Shown: positions 30,978 to 39,243, numbered from the stretch's first letter. The stretch: DNA of 64,000 bases from Lacticaseibacillus baoqingensis (GCF_003946165.1 NZ_RHOI01000007.1:1-64000), one strand, 5' to 3'. Made by a program: numbers and translations. The notes: generated from the sequence alone by a model not told the origin.

Positions 30978-31940
30978 ATGAAACAAACTGAAAGTCGCGC
31001 CTATTTTGTGGTCATCTTAGGCTTGATCATCGCAATCGGCTGGGCCTTTAGTGCTGGGGTCGATCAACACAGCTTATTGGGCACTTGGCAAACCGTGCTT
31101 CATGATCACCACAGTGTGTATTATCAAACCTTGATGACGATCCGCCTGCCGCGGATCGTGGCGGCTTTGGTCAGTGGCGCAGCGTTATCGGTTGCCGGGA
31201 CGTTTTTTCAAGCCGCATTGCGCAACTCGATCGCCGATCCCAGCATCTTGGGGATCTCTGCTGGCGCCGATTTGGCCATTTTGATCGGCGGGTTTTTGTT
31301 GCCGAAAATGGTATTGACCAATCTGCTGGCGGCGGTGGTTGGCGGGGTGATCAGCTTAGGGTTGCTCATGGGGTTTCGCGGGCAAAGCAATCCTTACAAG
31401 CTGATTTTGATCGGCGTGGCGTTAAATACAATGTTTGTTGGGCTGAAGACGCTGTTCATCAAGCCGGCAACGGTGGTGGCGGGGCAAAGTTTTGCCACGA
31501 TCACTTGGGCACAAACGCTGGTGTTGTTGGTCAGCGGGGTGTTAGGGTTAGTGGCCGCGCTGGTGATTGCACCTTGGGCGAATTACTTGAAGATCGGTGA
31601 CCGCCAGTTGGCGACCATCGGCTTGCCGGTGCGCCAGCTGCAAGGCAGTTTGTTATTAGTAGCGGTTTATTTGACCAGTACCGTGACCGCCTATGCCGGG
31701 GTGATCCCGTTTATCGGGATCATCGTGCCGCATTTGAGCCGCTGGTGGGTCGGCCATGATTATCGTGAGCTGGTGCCATTTGCGACGCTGTTAGGGGCGT
31801 TGTTGCTGTTGGTGATCGATACGCTTGGCCGCACGCTGATCATGCCCAATGAAATCGCTGCGGCGACGCTTTTGGCGGTGATCGGCGGGCCGGCTTTGAT
31901 CCTGATTTTGGCCAAGAAGGGGATCTATAATGGAAATTGA
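30978..31940 (+). CDS. isdF: Haem ABC transporter permease, FecCD family
   Basis: The 320-residue protein has about nine to ten membrane helices and the FecCD signature segments LPRIVAALVSGAALSVAGTF and GIIVPHLSRW. It forms the channel for haem with the ATPase encoded next. I start at ATG 30978 because GAGG lies nine bases upstream; earlier in-frame starts at 30963 and 30969 overlap that site. The end overlaps the ATPase gene by 11 bases. Confidence 0.9.
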   Translation: MKQTESRAYFVVILGLIIAIGWAFSAGVDQHSLLGTWQTVLHDHHSVYYQTLMTIRLPRIVAALVSGAALSVAGTFFQAALRNSIADPSILGISAGADLAILIGGFLLPKMVLTNLLAAVVGGVISLGLLMGFRGQSNPYKLILIGVALNTMFVGLKTLFIKPATVVAGQSFATITWAQTLVLLVSGVLGLVAALVIAPWANYLKIGDRQLATIGLPVRQLQGSLLLVAVYLTSTVTAYAGVIPFIGIIVPHLSRWWVGHDYRELVPFATLLGALLLLVIDTLGRTLIMPNEIAAATLLAVIGGPALILILAKKGIYNGN

Positions 31941-32694
31941 GCATCTCAGCTTTGCCTATCCAAAAACCACCACGCCACAATTAGACGATGTCTCGTTTAC
32001 CTTGAAGCCTGGGCAATTGACCAGTTTGATCGGCCCTAATGGCTCGGGTAAGTCCACGCTGTTCAATGTGTTGACGCGACAATTAGTGCCGACCGCAGGC
32101 ACCGTTAGTATTGATGGGCAAGCCATCGCTGACTTTTCTGCGCGCGCTTATGCGCAAAAAGTCGCCGCGGTGCAGCAGCACAATCCCTTGTATGATGATC
32201 TTTCCGTCCAAGAGTTGATCCGTTTTGGCCAAAGCGCTTATCATTTTCCCTTGAGTGAAGCTGCAGACGAAGCGGTTATCGACGAGATCATGGCGTTTTT
32301 GCAATTAACGGGGTTAAAAAAGCGGTCCATGCAAGCCTTATCTGGCGGCCAGCAGCAGCGCGTGTGGCTGGCTTTGGCTTTGGCGCAGCAGCCAGAGTAT
32401 CTGTTGTTGGACGAGCCGACGACGTATTTGGATCTGCATTTTCAATTCCGCTTTTTGCAACTGTTGAAACAACTCAACCAGCAAAAACACCTCACGATCT
32501 TGATCATTTTACATGACTTGAATCAAGCCTTGGCGTTCAGCGATCACACCTTGCTGCTCGCAAATGGCAAGCTGGCGGCACAAGGCGCACCGCAAGCGGT
32601 GGTGACGCCGGCTAACCTCAAAACGTATTTTGCAATCAATTCTGAATTAGTGGCGACCAGCAGCGGTCAGCAAATCGTGCAGCTGCCAGATTAA
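31930..32694 (+). CDS. Haem/iron-complex ABC transporter ATPase
   Basis: The 254-residue nucleotide-binding subunit of the FecE/FhuC type has Walker A GPNGSGKST (about residues 37-45), signature LSGGQQQR, Walker B LLLDEPT and the H-loop in ILHDLNQ. It powers haem import through the upstream permease. Translation is coupled by the overlap with the permease gene, and AAGGGG lies upstream. It is the last gene of the five-gene operon. Confidence 0.93.
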   Translation: MEIEHLSFAYPKTTTPQLDDVSFTLKPGQLTSLIGPNGSGKSTLFNVLTRQLVPTAGTVSIDGQAIADFSARAYAQKVAAVQQHNPLYDDLSVQELIRFGQSAYHFPLSEAADEAVIDEIMAFLQLTGLKKRSMQALSGGQQQRVWLALALAQQPEYLLLDEPTTYLDLHFQFRFLQLLKQLNQQKHLTILIILHDLNQALAFSDHTLLLANGKLAAQGAPQAVVTPANLKTYFAINSELVATSSGQQIVQLPD

Positions 32695-32718
32695 CTGGGG
32701 CATGACAGCGACATATCA

Positions 32719-32757
32719 GGCAAGTTTGCGGTGATCGACCCTGAACTTGCTTTTTTT
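32719..32757 (+). terminator. Terminator of the haem uptake operon
   Basis: GCAAGTT and AACTTGC pair, with a nested GGT/ACC hairpin between them, followed by seven T. Confidence 0.85.
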
Positions 32758-32939
32758 GCCTGCAAGGGGAAACGGTGCAGTCCCTCTATATACAAAGAGG
32801 CAATTTAGGCCGAAAAAGTAGAGGGGTCTCAGCAAATTTTAATACAAAAAAATAAATTTTCTTACATGAAAGCCTTACACCAATGCCCAGTTCCGCACGA
32901 TTAGCCTAATTTATTGTGCGTATCTGTCTAGCAAAAATC
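32758..32939 (+). other. AT-rich spacer before RNA A
   Basis: No gene is visible. CCCTCTA and TAGAGGG form a 7-base inverted repeat about 30 bases apart, and an A/T-rich stretch follows. I could not find a convincing promoter for the structured region that follows. Confidence 0.3.
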
Positions 32940-33470
32940 GGGCAAAATTGCCTTATTTGTATATAGACAGGCAATTGATCACTGCCTGTTGGCGACTGCG
33001 TGAGTCGCTGGTTTTTGCCCCACAAAAGCCAGCGCGGGGCACGTACACTCGCCGCCGTGTGGGCCCGCACGGTTCACCTGATGATTGTGCCGATAAGCTG
33101 CAAGCTTATTTTATCGCCTCAGTTGATCAGGTCGTTGTCTGCCGCATCGCCACAGGCACTCCCGCTGAGGCCGCGCGCCAAAATCGTGGCGGCCCACTTG
33201 CATCACCGCCGCGTCTAGTTTGTGGCGGCAGCCACATCACTAGCTAAATTCCCGCTAGCGTCAACGCACAAGCAAAATTAGCTTCTGTGCGCATGCCGCC
33301 AATCTGGGTCTTGCGCTACTGGTCTGCCCGCCTCCGCAACTAGGCCCGGCATCTGGCCGTCGTCCCTGTGCCTGTGGGTTTCACCCTTGGCGATTTGGCG
33401 CCAAGGTCTACACAGTTCAAGCGCCAAAAGACTCGCAACGTGCAGGCGTTGGGAGTCTTTGGCGTGTTCA
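32940..33470 (+). ncRNA. Candidate large structured RNA (RNA A)
   Basis: About 530 bases hold no gene with a ribosome binding site but many perfect stems. ACAGGCA/TGCCTGT pair at 32967-32989 and GCGACT/AGTCGC at 32992-33008. A 12-pair hairpin at 33006-33034 has a CCCCA loop that can pair with GGGG downstream. GATAAGCT/AGCTTATT pair at 33092-33110, and CCTGAT/ATCAGG at 33077-33131. TGTGGC/GCCACA pair at 33222-33237, CTAGC/GCTAG at 33241-33259 and CGCACAAGC/GCT-TGTGCG at 33266-33292. CCTTGGCG/CGCCAAGG pair at 33385-33406. A long final hairpin lies at 33421-33465. G-U pairs fit + strand RNA. The class is unknown; GOLLD or ROOL type RNAs are possible relatives. The ends are approximate. Confidence 0.6.
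33006..33041 (+). other. Predicted H-type pseudoknot in RNA A
   Basis: Bases 33006-33017 pair with 33023-33034 (12 pairs, one G-U). The loop bases CCCC (33018-33021) can pair with GGGG at 33036-33039. This is seen directly in the sequence; formation in RNA is inference. Confidence 0.5.
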
Positions 33471-33530
33471 AAAAACGGGACCAAGCCATTAACCGGGGCA
33501 GTGCATGCTTACCGGCAACGCGTTTATAGG

Positions 33531-34277
33531 CTAATTCAAGTCAGCCAGCCGGTAGACTTTGCCTGGGCGGCCGGGATGCTTGCGGGTTTCTTCGCCGGTG
33601 GCGATCAACAAGCGGTGGTGTTCCCGCAAGAAGTTGGAGTTATCGATTTGAGCCAAGGTGACATGGCGAAACAGCGCGAAAATCGTGCGGGCTTGCCGCA
33701 AGGTGAAATCCCGGCCTAAGGTCAATAAAATGCTGGGTTGATAGTCGAGTTTATTGGCGATACGGCTGCAAGCCACGGTCACGATCCAGTTATGATCATA
33801 GGCTAACGTCGTGGCCGGATCGCGTTGGACCAGGTATTCACTGGCCGCTAACGTTTGAAATTTGGCCCCAAAACCGGTGAGGGCAAATTGCCAATCATTT
33901 TCACTGGTCAGCGCAAACCACTTGGCGTCGGTGGTGCCCGGTCCGGCATGTAATTCCGGGCGCCGCGGCAAAAATATCATGTAGGCCAAAGACAATGCCC
34001 GCTCGCCAGGAGCACGGTCGGGTTCAGTGAAGGTGGCCAGCTGTTCGGAGTGCGAACTGGCTAAGGCTAAACCGATTTTTTCCCGGACCAAGCGCAAGGC
34101 TGCGGCATGCGCACTTTCTTGGACGCGCATCGCGGTTTCTGGTAAGGCCCAAAACCCTTGATAAGGGGCGTCTGCGCGGCGCACCAAGAGCAAGTTGACT
34201 TGTTGGGCAGCGTGATCGAAGCTCCAGATCAAATTAGTGATCGTGATCATAGGATGTTCAAGTCGATTAACAGTCAT
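33531..34277 (-). CDS. NrtR-like Nudix-domain transcriptional regulator
   Basis: The 248-residue protein has an N-terminal Nudix-type domain (about residues 10-150). The Nudix box is degenerate: ALPETAMRVQESAHAAALRL replaces GxxxxxExxxxxAxREVxEE, so hydrolysis is probably lost. A C-terminal winged helix-turn-helix (about 170-248) ends GRPGKVYRLADLN. NrtR proteins bind ADP-ribose-like effectors and repress NAD synthesis genes. It is divergent from the NadR-PnuC operon, which fits. GAGGAGG precedes the ATG. Confidence 0.8.
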   Translation of the reverse strand: MTVNRLEHPMITITNLIWSFDHAAQQVNLLLVRRADAPYQGFWALPETAMRVQESAHAAALRLVREKIGLALASSHSEQLATFTEPDRAPGERALSLAYMIFLPRRPELHAGPGTTDAKWFALTSENDWQFALTGFGAKFQTLAASEYLVQRDPATTLAYDHNWIVTVACSRIANKLDYQPSILLTLGRDFTLRQARTIFALFRHVTLAQIDNSNFLREHHRLLIATGEETRKHPGRPGKVYRLADLN

Positions 34278-34380
34278 AATAGCCTCCTCAAGTCAGTGTA
34301 CCATGCCAAATTGCGTTGCGGCGAAAAGTTTTGACCGTGTCTTGACTATCTGCTGTTCTCAGCGTAAAGTCTTAAAAAGT

Positions 34381-34433
34381 AATCAAAAAGAGTGATAACC
34401 AGTACTTAAATAACCTTGAACTATCTTTTGATT
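34381..34433. promoter_or_regulatory. Inverted repeat between NrtR-like and NadR-like genes
   Basis: AATCAAAAAGA (34381-34391) and TCTTTTGATT (34424-34433) are inverted copies in the divergent intergenic region and overlap the likely operon promoter. This is a candidate operator for the Nudix regulator. It was seen once only, with no second site to compare. Confidence 0.35.
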
Positions 34434-34464
34434 ATAAAATAAATAATTTTGCGGAGGCTTATTC

Positions 34465-35595
34465 ATGCAAATGACGCCTTTATTATCAGGCGCTGGGATC
34501 ACCGCCGTCACCTGGTGCCGGGCCAGCCCGTTGTGTCATCGCGATATCGATACCATCATTCGGTTAAAACGCACCTATTCAGCGGTGTTGGTTTTTTTGC
34601 TGCCGCTGGCAGGGGGGCGCTTGACGCCAGCGACGCAAGTGAAACTGTTTCGTTCGACCTTTGGCGACCAGTCCGGCGTGCTGGGAGTCCCAATGCAAGG
34701 CGCCGCCGCGACTGTTGCGCAGATTCGTGAAGGCGTATTGGCGCAGCTGGGCCAATATTTTACCCAAGCCCCGACCAGCCTGAGCTTCACGCCAGGACCT
34801 TGGCCGGCCGACACGGACTTGGATGCCGCTGCTAAAACCTTGTTAGCACAGGCCCAAAAGCGCTTTGGGTCAACGAATTGCCAACTTGATCGTTCAGTGA
34901 TCATGGCCCATGATCAGGTGCGGCAGCAAATCGAGGCCCAACCGTTGGCCAATTGGGCCCAGATCGCCCCGCAGTTTCGCCGGCATTATAAAGTGAATGT
35001 TGCGCTAGTGGGTGGGGCGAGCACCGGCAAGACGCAACTGGCCCAAGACTTAAGCAATTATTACGCCGTACCGGTCAGCGACGAGTATGCAAGAGCTTAT
35101 CAACCGGCGCGCAACGTGATGGACACAGAATTAGATGGGCGGGATTTCCGCGCGATTTTGGAAGGCCAATATGATCGCAATCGTGCCGTGATCGAAGACC
35201 CTTACGCACCGGGATTATTTATCGCCGATACCGAAACGATCACGTCGGCGACTTATTTGAAACTGATGCTGGCGGCTGAATATACGCGCCTCAAGCCGCT
35301 GATCGCAGACTTAGTGGCACGCAGTCAATGGACATTGTTGTTGGTGTTGCCGCCGCAAGCACCATTTGTTGAAGATGGGTATCGCGGTGCGGCGATGGGG
35401 GAGGCAAATTGGCGCCAGACGTATTATGACACGCTGCAAGCGCTGCTGCATCAGTATTATGCGCCGGCGCAAATCGTCACGTTAGATGCATTGCCCAACG
35501 CGGCTCATCATGATCTTGATGGGTATTATGCCCGGTTCAATCAAGCGGTTCGGTATATCGATGCCGCAATGGCCACGGGAGGGAAGACATGTTAA
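34465..35595 (+). CDS. NadR-like nicotinamide riboside kinase, degenerate NMNAT part
   Basis: The 376-residue protein has the NadR layout. The C-terminal ribosylnicotinamide kinase domain (about residues 175-376) is intact: Walker A VGGASTGKTQ, SDEYARAY and IADTETITSATY. The N-terminal half corresponds to NMN adenylyltransferase, but its ATP-binding PLHTGH motif reads PLCHRD and the ISGxxIR motif is not recognisable. It would therefore phosphorylate imported nicotinamide riboside to NMN but probably not adenylate it. GGAGG lies nine bases before the ATG. It overlaps pnuC. Confidence 0.82.
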   Translation: MQMTPLLSGAGITAVTWCRASPLCHRDIDTIIRLKRTYSAVLVFLLPLAGGRLTPATQVKLFRSTFGDQSGVLGVPMQGAAATVAQIREGVLAQLGQYFTQAPTSLSFTPGPWPADTDLDAAAKTLLAQAQKRFGSTNCQLDRSVIMAHDQVRQQIEAQPLANWAQIAPQFRRHYKVNVALVGGASTGKTQLAQDLSNYYAVPVSDEYARAYQPARNVMDTELDGRDFRAILEGQYDRNRAVIEDPYAPGLFIADTETITSATYLKLMLAAEYTRLKPLIADLVARSQWTLLLVLPPQAPFVEDGYRGAAMGEANWRQTYYDTLQALLHQYYAPAQIVTLDALPNAAHHDLDGYYARFNQAVRYIDAAMATGGKTC

Positions 35596-36326
35596 AAATC
35601 ATGGGTAAGCGGATCTTCGACGAATTGTGGTCAGGGTGGACGCGCAATGAAGCGATTTTTTTGGCCGGGCTGCTTGCGGTGCAGCTCATCGTGCTGGCCG
35701 GTCAGTTCATGGCTGATCCAACACAGCTCAGCGATGGCTGGGTCTGGTTGAGCAGTACCGGTGGGGTATGCGGCGTGATCTGCGCCGTGGAAGTGGCCAA
35801 AGGCAAATTAAGCAGTTATTTTTGGGGGACGCTGCAAGTCGTGAGTTACTTGTCTTTGAGCATCCATCATGTGCTGTATGGCGAGGTGTTGCTCAATGGC
35901 TTTTTCTTGACGACGCAAGGGATCGGGTTCGTCGCTTGGCAGCGCCACATGGATGCTGATGCCAGCACGCCGTTGGTGTTTGCGCGGCGATTGCGCTGGT
36001 GGCAATGGGCGATAGTGCCGGTGGCAGTGCTGGTGATTTGGTTGAGTTTAGGCGGGGCCTTGCAATTAGTGGGCAGTCATCAGCCTTTCATGGACAGCTT
36101 AACGACAACGTTTTCGTTGAGTGCCAACTTGTTGTTTGTTTGCCGGATGTCTGAGCAATGGCTCTTTTGGATCATTGTCGATGTGCTTGAAGTGATCTTA
36201 TGGGTCCGCGCCGGTGATCCTGGTCAAATCGCATTGTGGAGCTGCCGGCTGGTCAATGCCGTGTATGGCTATTTGAATTGGCGGCAGCTGGCTAAGGGGC
36301 ATGCCCAAAAGGCGGTGGCCGCATGA
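35589..36326 (+). CDS. pnuC: Nicotinamide riboside transporter PnuC
   Basis: The 245-residue membrane protein has seven to eight hydrophobic helices and the PnuC pattern WGTLQVVSYLSLSIHH and WIIVDVLEVILWV. It admits nicotinamide riboside by facilitated diffusion; trapping comes from phosphorylation by the NadR-like kinase encoded just upstream. Its start overlaps that gene by 7 bases and its stop overlaps the next gene as ATGA, so all three are coupled. Confidence 0.9.
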   Translation: MLKIMGKRIFDELWSGWTRNEAIFLAGLLAVQLIVLAGQFMADPTQLSDGWVWLSSTGGVCGVICAVEVAKGKLSSYFWGTLQVVSYLSLSIHHVLYGEVLLNGFFLTTQGIGFVAWQRHMDADASTPLVFARRLRWWQWAIVPVAVLVIWLSLGGALQLVGSHQPFMDSLTTTFSLSANLLFVCRMSEQWLFWIIVDVLEVILWVRAGDPGQIALWSCRLVNAVYGYLNWRQLAKGHAQKAVAA

Positions 36327-36844
36327 AGATCTTGTTGATCGATGGCTACACGCCGCATCCGGAAGCCAAAGGCCAATTGACCCACGCTTTAGTCGCCACC
36401 AGCCAGCAGGTGTTAGGTGCGCGCCATCAGTTGAAAACCACTACCATGACCGGCTATGACGTGGCCCAAGAAACCGAAAAATGGCAGTGGGCAGAGCTGA
36501 TCATCTTGCACTTTCCGGTTTATTGGTACGCCTTGCCTTGGGGGTTGAAACGCTATCTTGATGACGTCTTAGCGCGTGATCGGTTTTATGCCACCGATGC
36601 GCTGGGGCGATCGACGCCTTTGATGACCCACAAGCACTTTACTTATGTCACCACCTTGGCGGCCACGCAACAAGACTTGGCATGGGGGCCAGGAATCGCG
36701 CAGCTGTTAAGTCCGTTGAATGCCAGCTTGGCGTTTTGCGGGGTGACCCCAGCGCCGCAAGTGGCCGCCCATATCATCTATGATGTCTACCGCACGCAAC
36801 CTGACTTGTCGCAATGGGGCGCAACGCTGACCCCGCTACTATAA
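36323..36844 (+). CDS. Flavodoxin-fold NAD(P)H oxidoreductase
   Basis: The 173-residue protein is of the MdaB/NQO-like family. LLIDGYTPHPEAKGQLTHAL is the FMN/FAD phosphate-binding segment and HFPVYWYALPWGLKRYLDDV is the family core. It reduces quinones or related acceptors with NAD(P)H. It begins in an ATGA overlap with pnuC, so it is the third gene of the NAD precursor operon. A role using the nicotinamide product is inference. The neighbour at 36862 may belong to the same transcript. Confidence 0.85.
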   Translation: MKILLIDGYTPHPEAKGQLTHALVATSQQVLGARHQLKTTTMTGYDVAQETEKWQWAELIILHFPVYWYALPWGLKRYLDDVLARDRFYATDALGRSTPLMTHKHFTYVTTLAATQQDLAWGPGIAQLLSPLNASLAFCGVTPAPQVAAHIIYDVYRTQPDLSQWGATLTPLL

Positions 36845-36861
36845 AAAAGGAGTCACTATTT

Positions 36862-37206
36862 ATGATCAAAACGGCGAATGACTTAATTGGCAAAACGATC
36901 CGCTGGACTTGGCTGGAAGGCCGCTTTGCCAACAGTACCTATGATAACCGCGTCAATGCAGACGGATCAGTTTGGTGGAAAGGGCTTGATGGCGAAGAAG
37001 GGGGCAAGGAATTGATCACCCCGGCCGCGCAAAGTACGATCCGCAAGGTGGCAGACGATGTCTTTTACTTTAGTTGGTTTGAAGACAACGGCAGCACCGT
37101 CTCCGTGGTGGTGAATTTTGCCACCGGTGAGATGCAAGGGACCGTGTCTAAGTCGACTTATTGGATCCCCAGCCGCGGCCGCGCCGAATTATTGGATCAA
37201 GCATAA
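36862..37206 (+). CDS. MoaF-like calycin-fold protein
   Basis: The 114-residue protein resembles the MoaF C-terminal/phenolic-acid-decarboxylase-like beta-barrel group: LIGKTIRWTWLEGRFANSTYDN, then GSVWWKGLDGEEGGKE and FYFSWFEDNGSTVSVVVNF. No catalytic function can be named. AAAAAAGGAG precedes ATG 36862, 17 bases after the reductase. Phenolic acid decarboxylase, a distantly similar barrel, is encoded 1.3 kb away, so the two may share an origin or a substrate class. Confidence 0.65.
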   Translation: MIKTANDLIGKTIRWTWLEGRFANSTYDNRVNADGSVWWKGLDGEEGGKELITPAAQSTIRKVADDVFYFSWFEDNGSTVSVVVNFATGEMQGTVSKSTYWIPSRGRAELLDQA

Positions 37207-37279
37207 GCGGGGTGGCTGCCGCTTGCACCAAAAAGACCTTGCGTTAACGCCCACTGATGGTGGCGTTGCCGCAGGGTCT

Positions 37280-37900
37280 TTATTTGCGCTCACGGTCGTA
37301 AGCGTCAGCTTGGGCTTGCCAATCGTCATGGTCTTTGGCGGTGATCGGGCGCAAGACACGCGCCGGATTGCCGACTGCAACGACATTTTCCGGGATGTCT
37401 TTGGTGACGACTGCACCGGCGCCAACGACTGAATTGGCGCCGATGGTGACGCCAGGCAAGACCGTCACATTACCGCCGAGCCACACGTTGTCGCCGATGG
37501 TGATCGGCTGTGCAAATTCCAGCAAACGGGTGCGCGTCGGCGCGTCGATGGGGTGGCCGGCGGTCAGTAAGTTGACGCGCGGGCCGATCTTCACATTATT
37601 GCCGATGGTGATCCAGCTGGTGTCAAGAAAGACGGCGTCGACATTGCAGTAGAAGTTTTCACCGATGGTAATGTGGCGCCCGTAATCCACTGCAAACGGC
37701 GGCTGGACGAAGAAGGTTTCTGGCTGCCCGCGGAAGAGCTGTCGTTCTAGGGCGATGATTTGATCGACTTGATCAAGGGGCAATTGATTGATTTGTTGCA
37801 CGATCAATTGGCCTGGCAGCTCGCGGTTGGCGGCGCGAATGCGGTCAGTGACATAGAGTTTGCCGGCGAGCATGCGGGCATATTCTGGATCTGGTGTCAA
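37280..37900 (-). CDS. Sugar O-acetyltransferase (maltose/galactoside type)
   Basis: The 206-residue left-handed beta-helix enzyme has an N-terminal maltose acetyltransferase domain (TPDPEYARMLAGKLYV) and hexapeptide repeats (about 75-190, e.g. ITIGDNVWLGGNVTVLPGVT). It moves acetyl from acetyl-CoA to a sugar. The start is TTG, overlapping the PadR stop codon as TTGA, with AGGAGG nine bases upstream, so it is coupled to padR. A role in handling phenolics is not implied by the family. Confidence 0.88.
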   Translation of the reverse strand: MTPDPEYARMLAGKLYVTDRIRAANRELPGQLIVQQINQLPLDQVDQIIALERQLFRGQPETFFVQPPFAVDYGRHITIGENFYCNVDAVFLDTSWITIGNNVKIGPRVNLLTAGHPIDAPTRTRLLEFAQPITIGDNVWLGGNVTVLPGVTIGANSVVGAGAVVTKDIPENVVAVGNPARVLRPITAKDHDDWQAQADAYDRERK

Positions 37901-38451
37901 TTTGTCATTCCTCCTGGTAACTGTGCCAAGGCGGCTTGCAGCCATTGGCAGTATTCTTCTTCGCGGTGCAAGGCGTGTTCAAGGATCAAAAAATGGCCAA
38001 AATCCAACGCATCGGCCCCATTGGGAAACTTGGTGGCGAGCTGTTTGCGCAAATGATCGCGCCGTTGTTCGTGCCAAATCAGTTGGGTCGTTAACATGGG
38101 CTTAAGGCGGGCATCGGTTTGGTCATGGATGAAATACAGTTTTAAGACGAATTCATCTTTGGCCCCTGACACTGGTTCGCTGGCGGCGGTCAACCAGTCG
38201 TTCAAAGCGGCTTTGCCGCTTTTTGTCGCCGCATAGCGCTTGCGGTTGAGCTTTTCGCCCGTGATTTCTTCGGTATGGGTCAACCAGCCCTTGGCTTCTA
38301 GCGTCTTGAGCTGCGGGTAGATCTGGCTGTGTTGCGCTGACCAAAATTCGCCGATATCATTATCGAACGCTTTGGTCAGCTCATAGCCGGTGCGCGGCTG
38401 ATCGGTGACTAAGCCGAGGATGATAAATTGTAAAATATTGCGTTGCGCCAT
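37897..38451 (-). CDS. padR: PadR-family transcriptional regulator
   Basis: The 184-residue repressor has an N-terminal winged helix (FIILGLVTDQPRTGYELTKAF and HSQIYPQLKTLEAKGWL) and a C-terminal dimerisation helix bundle (Vir_act_alpha_C type). PadR represses phenolic acid decarboxylase until p-coumaric or ferulic acid is present. It is divergent from that decarboxylase gene, and the operator between them matches. AGGAGGAA precedes the ATG at 38451. Confidence 0.92.
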   Translation of the reverse strand: MAQRNILQFIILGLVTDQPRTGYELTKAFDNDIGEFWSAQHSQIYPQLKTLEAKGWLTHTEEITGEKLNRKRYAATKSGKAALNDWLTAASEPVSGAKDEFVLKLYFIHDQTDARLKPMLTTQLIWHEQRRDHLRKQLATKFPNGADALDFGHFLILEHALHREEEYCQWLQAALAQLPGGMTN

Positions 38452-38481
38452 AATGTTCCTCCTTGACGAGTTGCTCACTTC

Positions 38482-38487
38482 AGTATA
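38482..38487 (-). promoter_or_regulatory. -10 element of padR
   Basis: Read on the minus strand, TATACT lies about 30 bases before the padR start. The -35 is weak. Confidence 0.4.
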
Positions 38488-38507
38488 CACTGATCAAGTT
38501 GATTAAA

Positions 38508-38527
38508 ACATGTAATTAATAACATGT
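38508..38527. promoter_or_regulatory. PadR operator
   Basis: ACATGT, eight bases, ACATGT: this contains exactly the ATGT-N8-ACAT dyad known as the PadR binding site. It lies just upstream of the decarboxylase ribosome binding site and between the divergent genes, so it should block decarboxylase transcription. Confidence 0.85.
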
Positions 38528-38550
38528 ATAAAAATACGGAGGCGACATAC

Positions 38551-39102
38551 ATGGCAGAATTGAATCATATGGACAAGCATTTTGACACTTTAGCCGATTT
38601 TTTAGGCACGCATTTTATTTATACCTACGATAATGGCTGGGAATATGAATGGTATGCGAAAAACGACCATACCGTCGATTATCGGATCCATGGCGGGATG
38701 GTGGCTGGCCGTTGGGTGACCGATCAAGCCGCGCACATCACGATGTTGACTCCAGGGATCTATAAGATCGCTTGGACCGAACCGACCGGGACTGATGTGG
38801 CTTTGGACTTTGTGCCCAATGAGCATAAGCTCAACGGCACGATTTTCTTTCCCAAGTGGGTCCAAGAACATCCAGAAATCACGGTGTGCTACCAAAATGA
38901 GCACCTGGATGAGATGATCGCCGCGCGGGAAAAATATGCCACTTATCCGAAACTGGTCGTCCCAGAATTTGCCACCATCACGTATATTGGCGATGCAGGG
39001 CAAAACAATGAAGCGGTGATCAACGAAGCGCCATATGCTGGCATGCCTGATGATATCCGCGCCGGAAAATTCTTTACGGCTGATTATCAGCGCCCAAAAT
39101 AA
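38551..39102 (+). CDS. padA: Phenolic acid decarboxylase
   Basis: The 183-residue beta-barrel enzyme removes CO2 from p-coumaric, ferulic and caffeic acids to give vinylphenols, a detoxification. The family core [31 protein letters not shown] contains the active-site Tyr residues, and the conserved Glu is in [13 protein letters not shown]. The start is ATG 38551 with GGAGG upstream; an earlier ATG at 38524 lies inside the operator. PadR control is supported by the operator. Confidence 0.96.
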   Translation: MAELNHMDKHFDTLADFLGTHFIYTYDNGWEYEWYAKNDHTVDYRIHGGMVAGRWVTDQAAHITMLTPGIYKIAWTEPTGTDVALDFVPNEHKLNGTIFFPKWVQEHPEITVCYQNEHLDEMIAAREKYATYPKLVVPEFATITYIGDAGQNNEAVINEAPYAGMPDDIRAGKFFTADYQRPK

Positions 39103-39122
39103 AGTTAACCACGAATTAGACG

Positions 39123-39157
39123 AGATCCGCTCAGCTGTGCAGCTGAGCGGATCTTTT
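39123..39157 (+). terminator. Terminator after phenolic acid decarboxylase
   Basis: A perfect stem, AGATCCGCTCAGCTG / CAGCTGAGCGGATCT, has a 2-base loop and is followed by TTT. Confidence 0.9.
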
Positions 39158-39186
39158 GCGGTCAACGTTGGCTGTGGCGAAAAATA

Positions 39187-39235
39187 GCCTGGGGCAAAAA
39201 ACATTGCGGTGACGGCAATGCTTTTTGCCCCAGGC
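39187..39235 (-). terminator. Terminator of the MFS transporter gene
   Basis: GCCTGGGGCAAAAA and TTTTTGCCCCAGGC pair, with an inner CATTGC/GCAATG hairpin. Confidence 0.75.
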
Positions 39236-39243
39236 TTAATGGA

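Noticed and set aside
32940-33470. RNase P RNA, tmRNA or SRP RNA
   Set aside because: I looked for the GAGGAAAGTC core of RNase P, a tRNA-Ala-like end and tag frame of tmRNA, and the SRP Alu/GGAA core. None is present in either structured region.
33000-33480. Open frames of 68-110 codons in the RNA A region
   Set aside because: No ribosome binding site, no recognisable domain, unusual composition, and all cross strong RNA stems.
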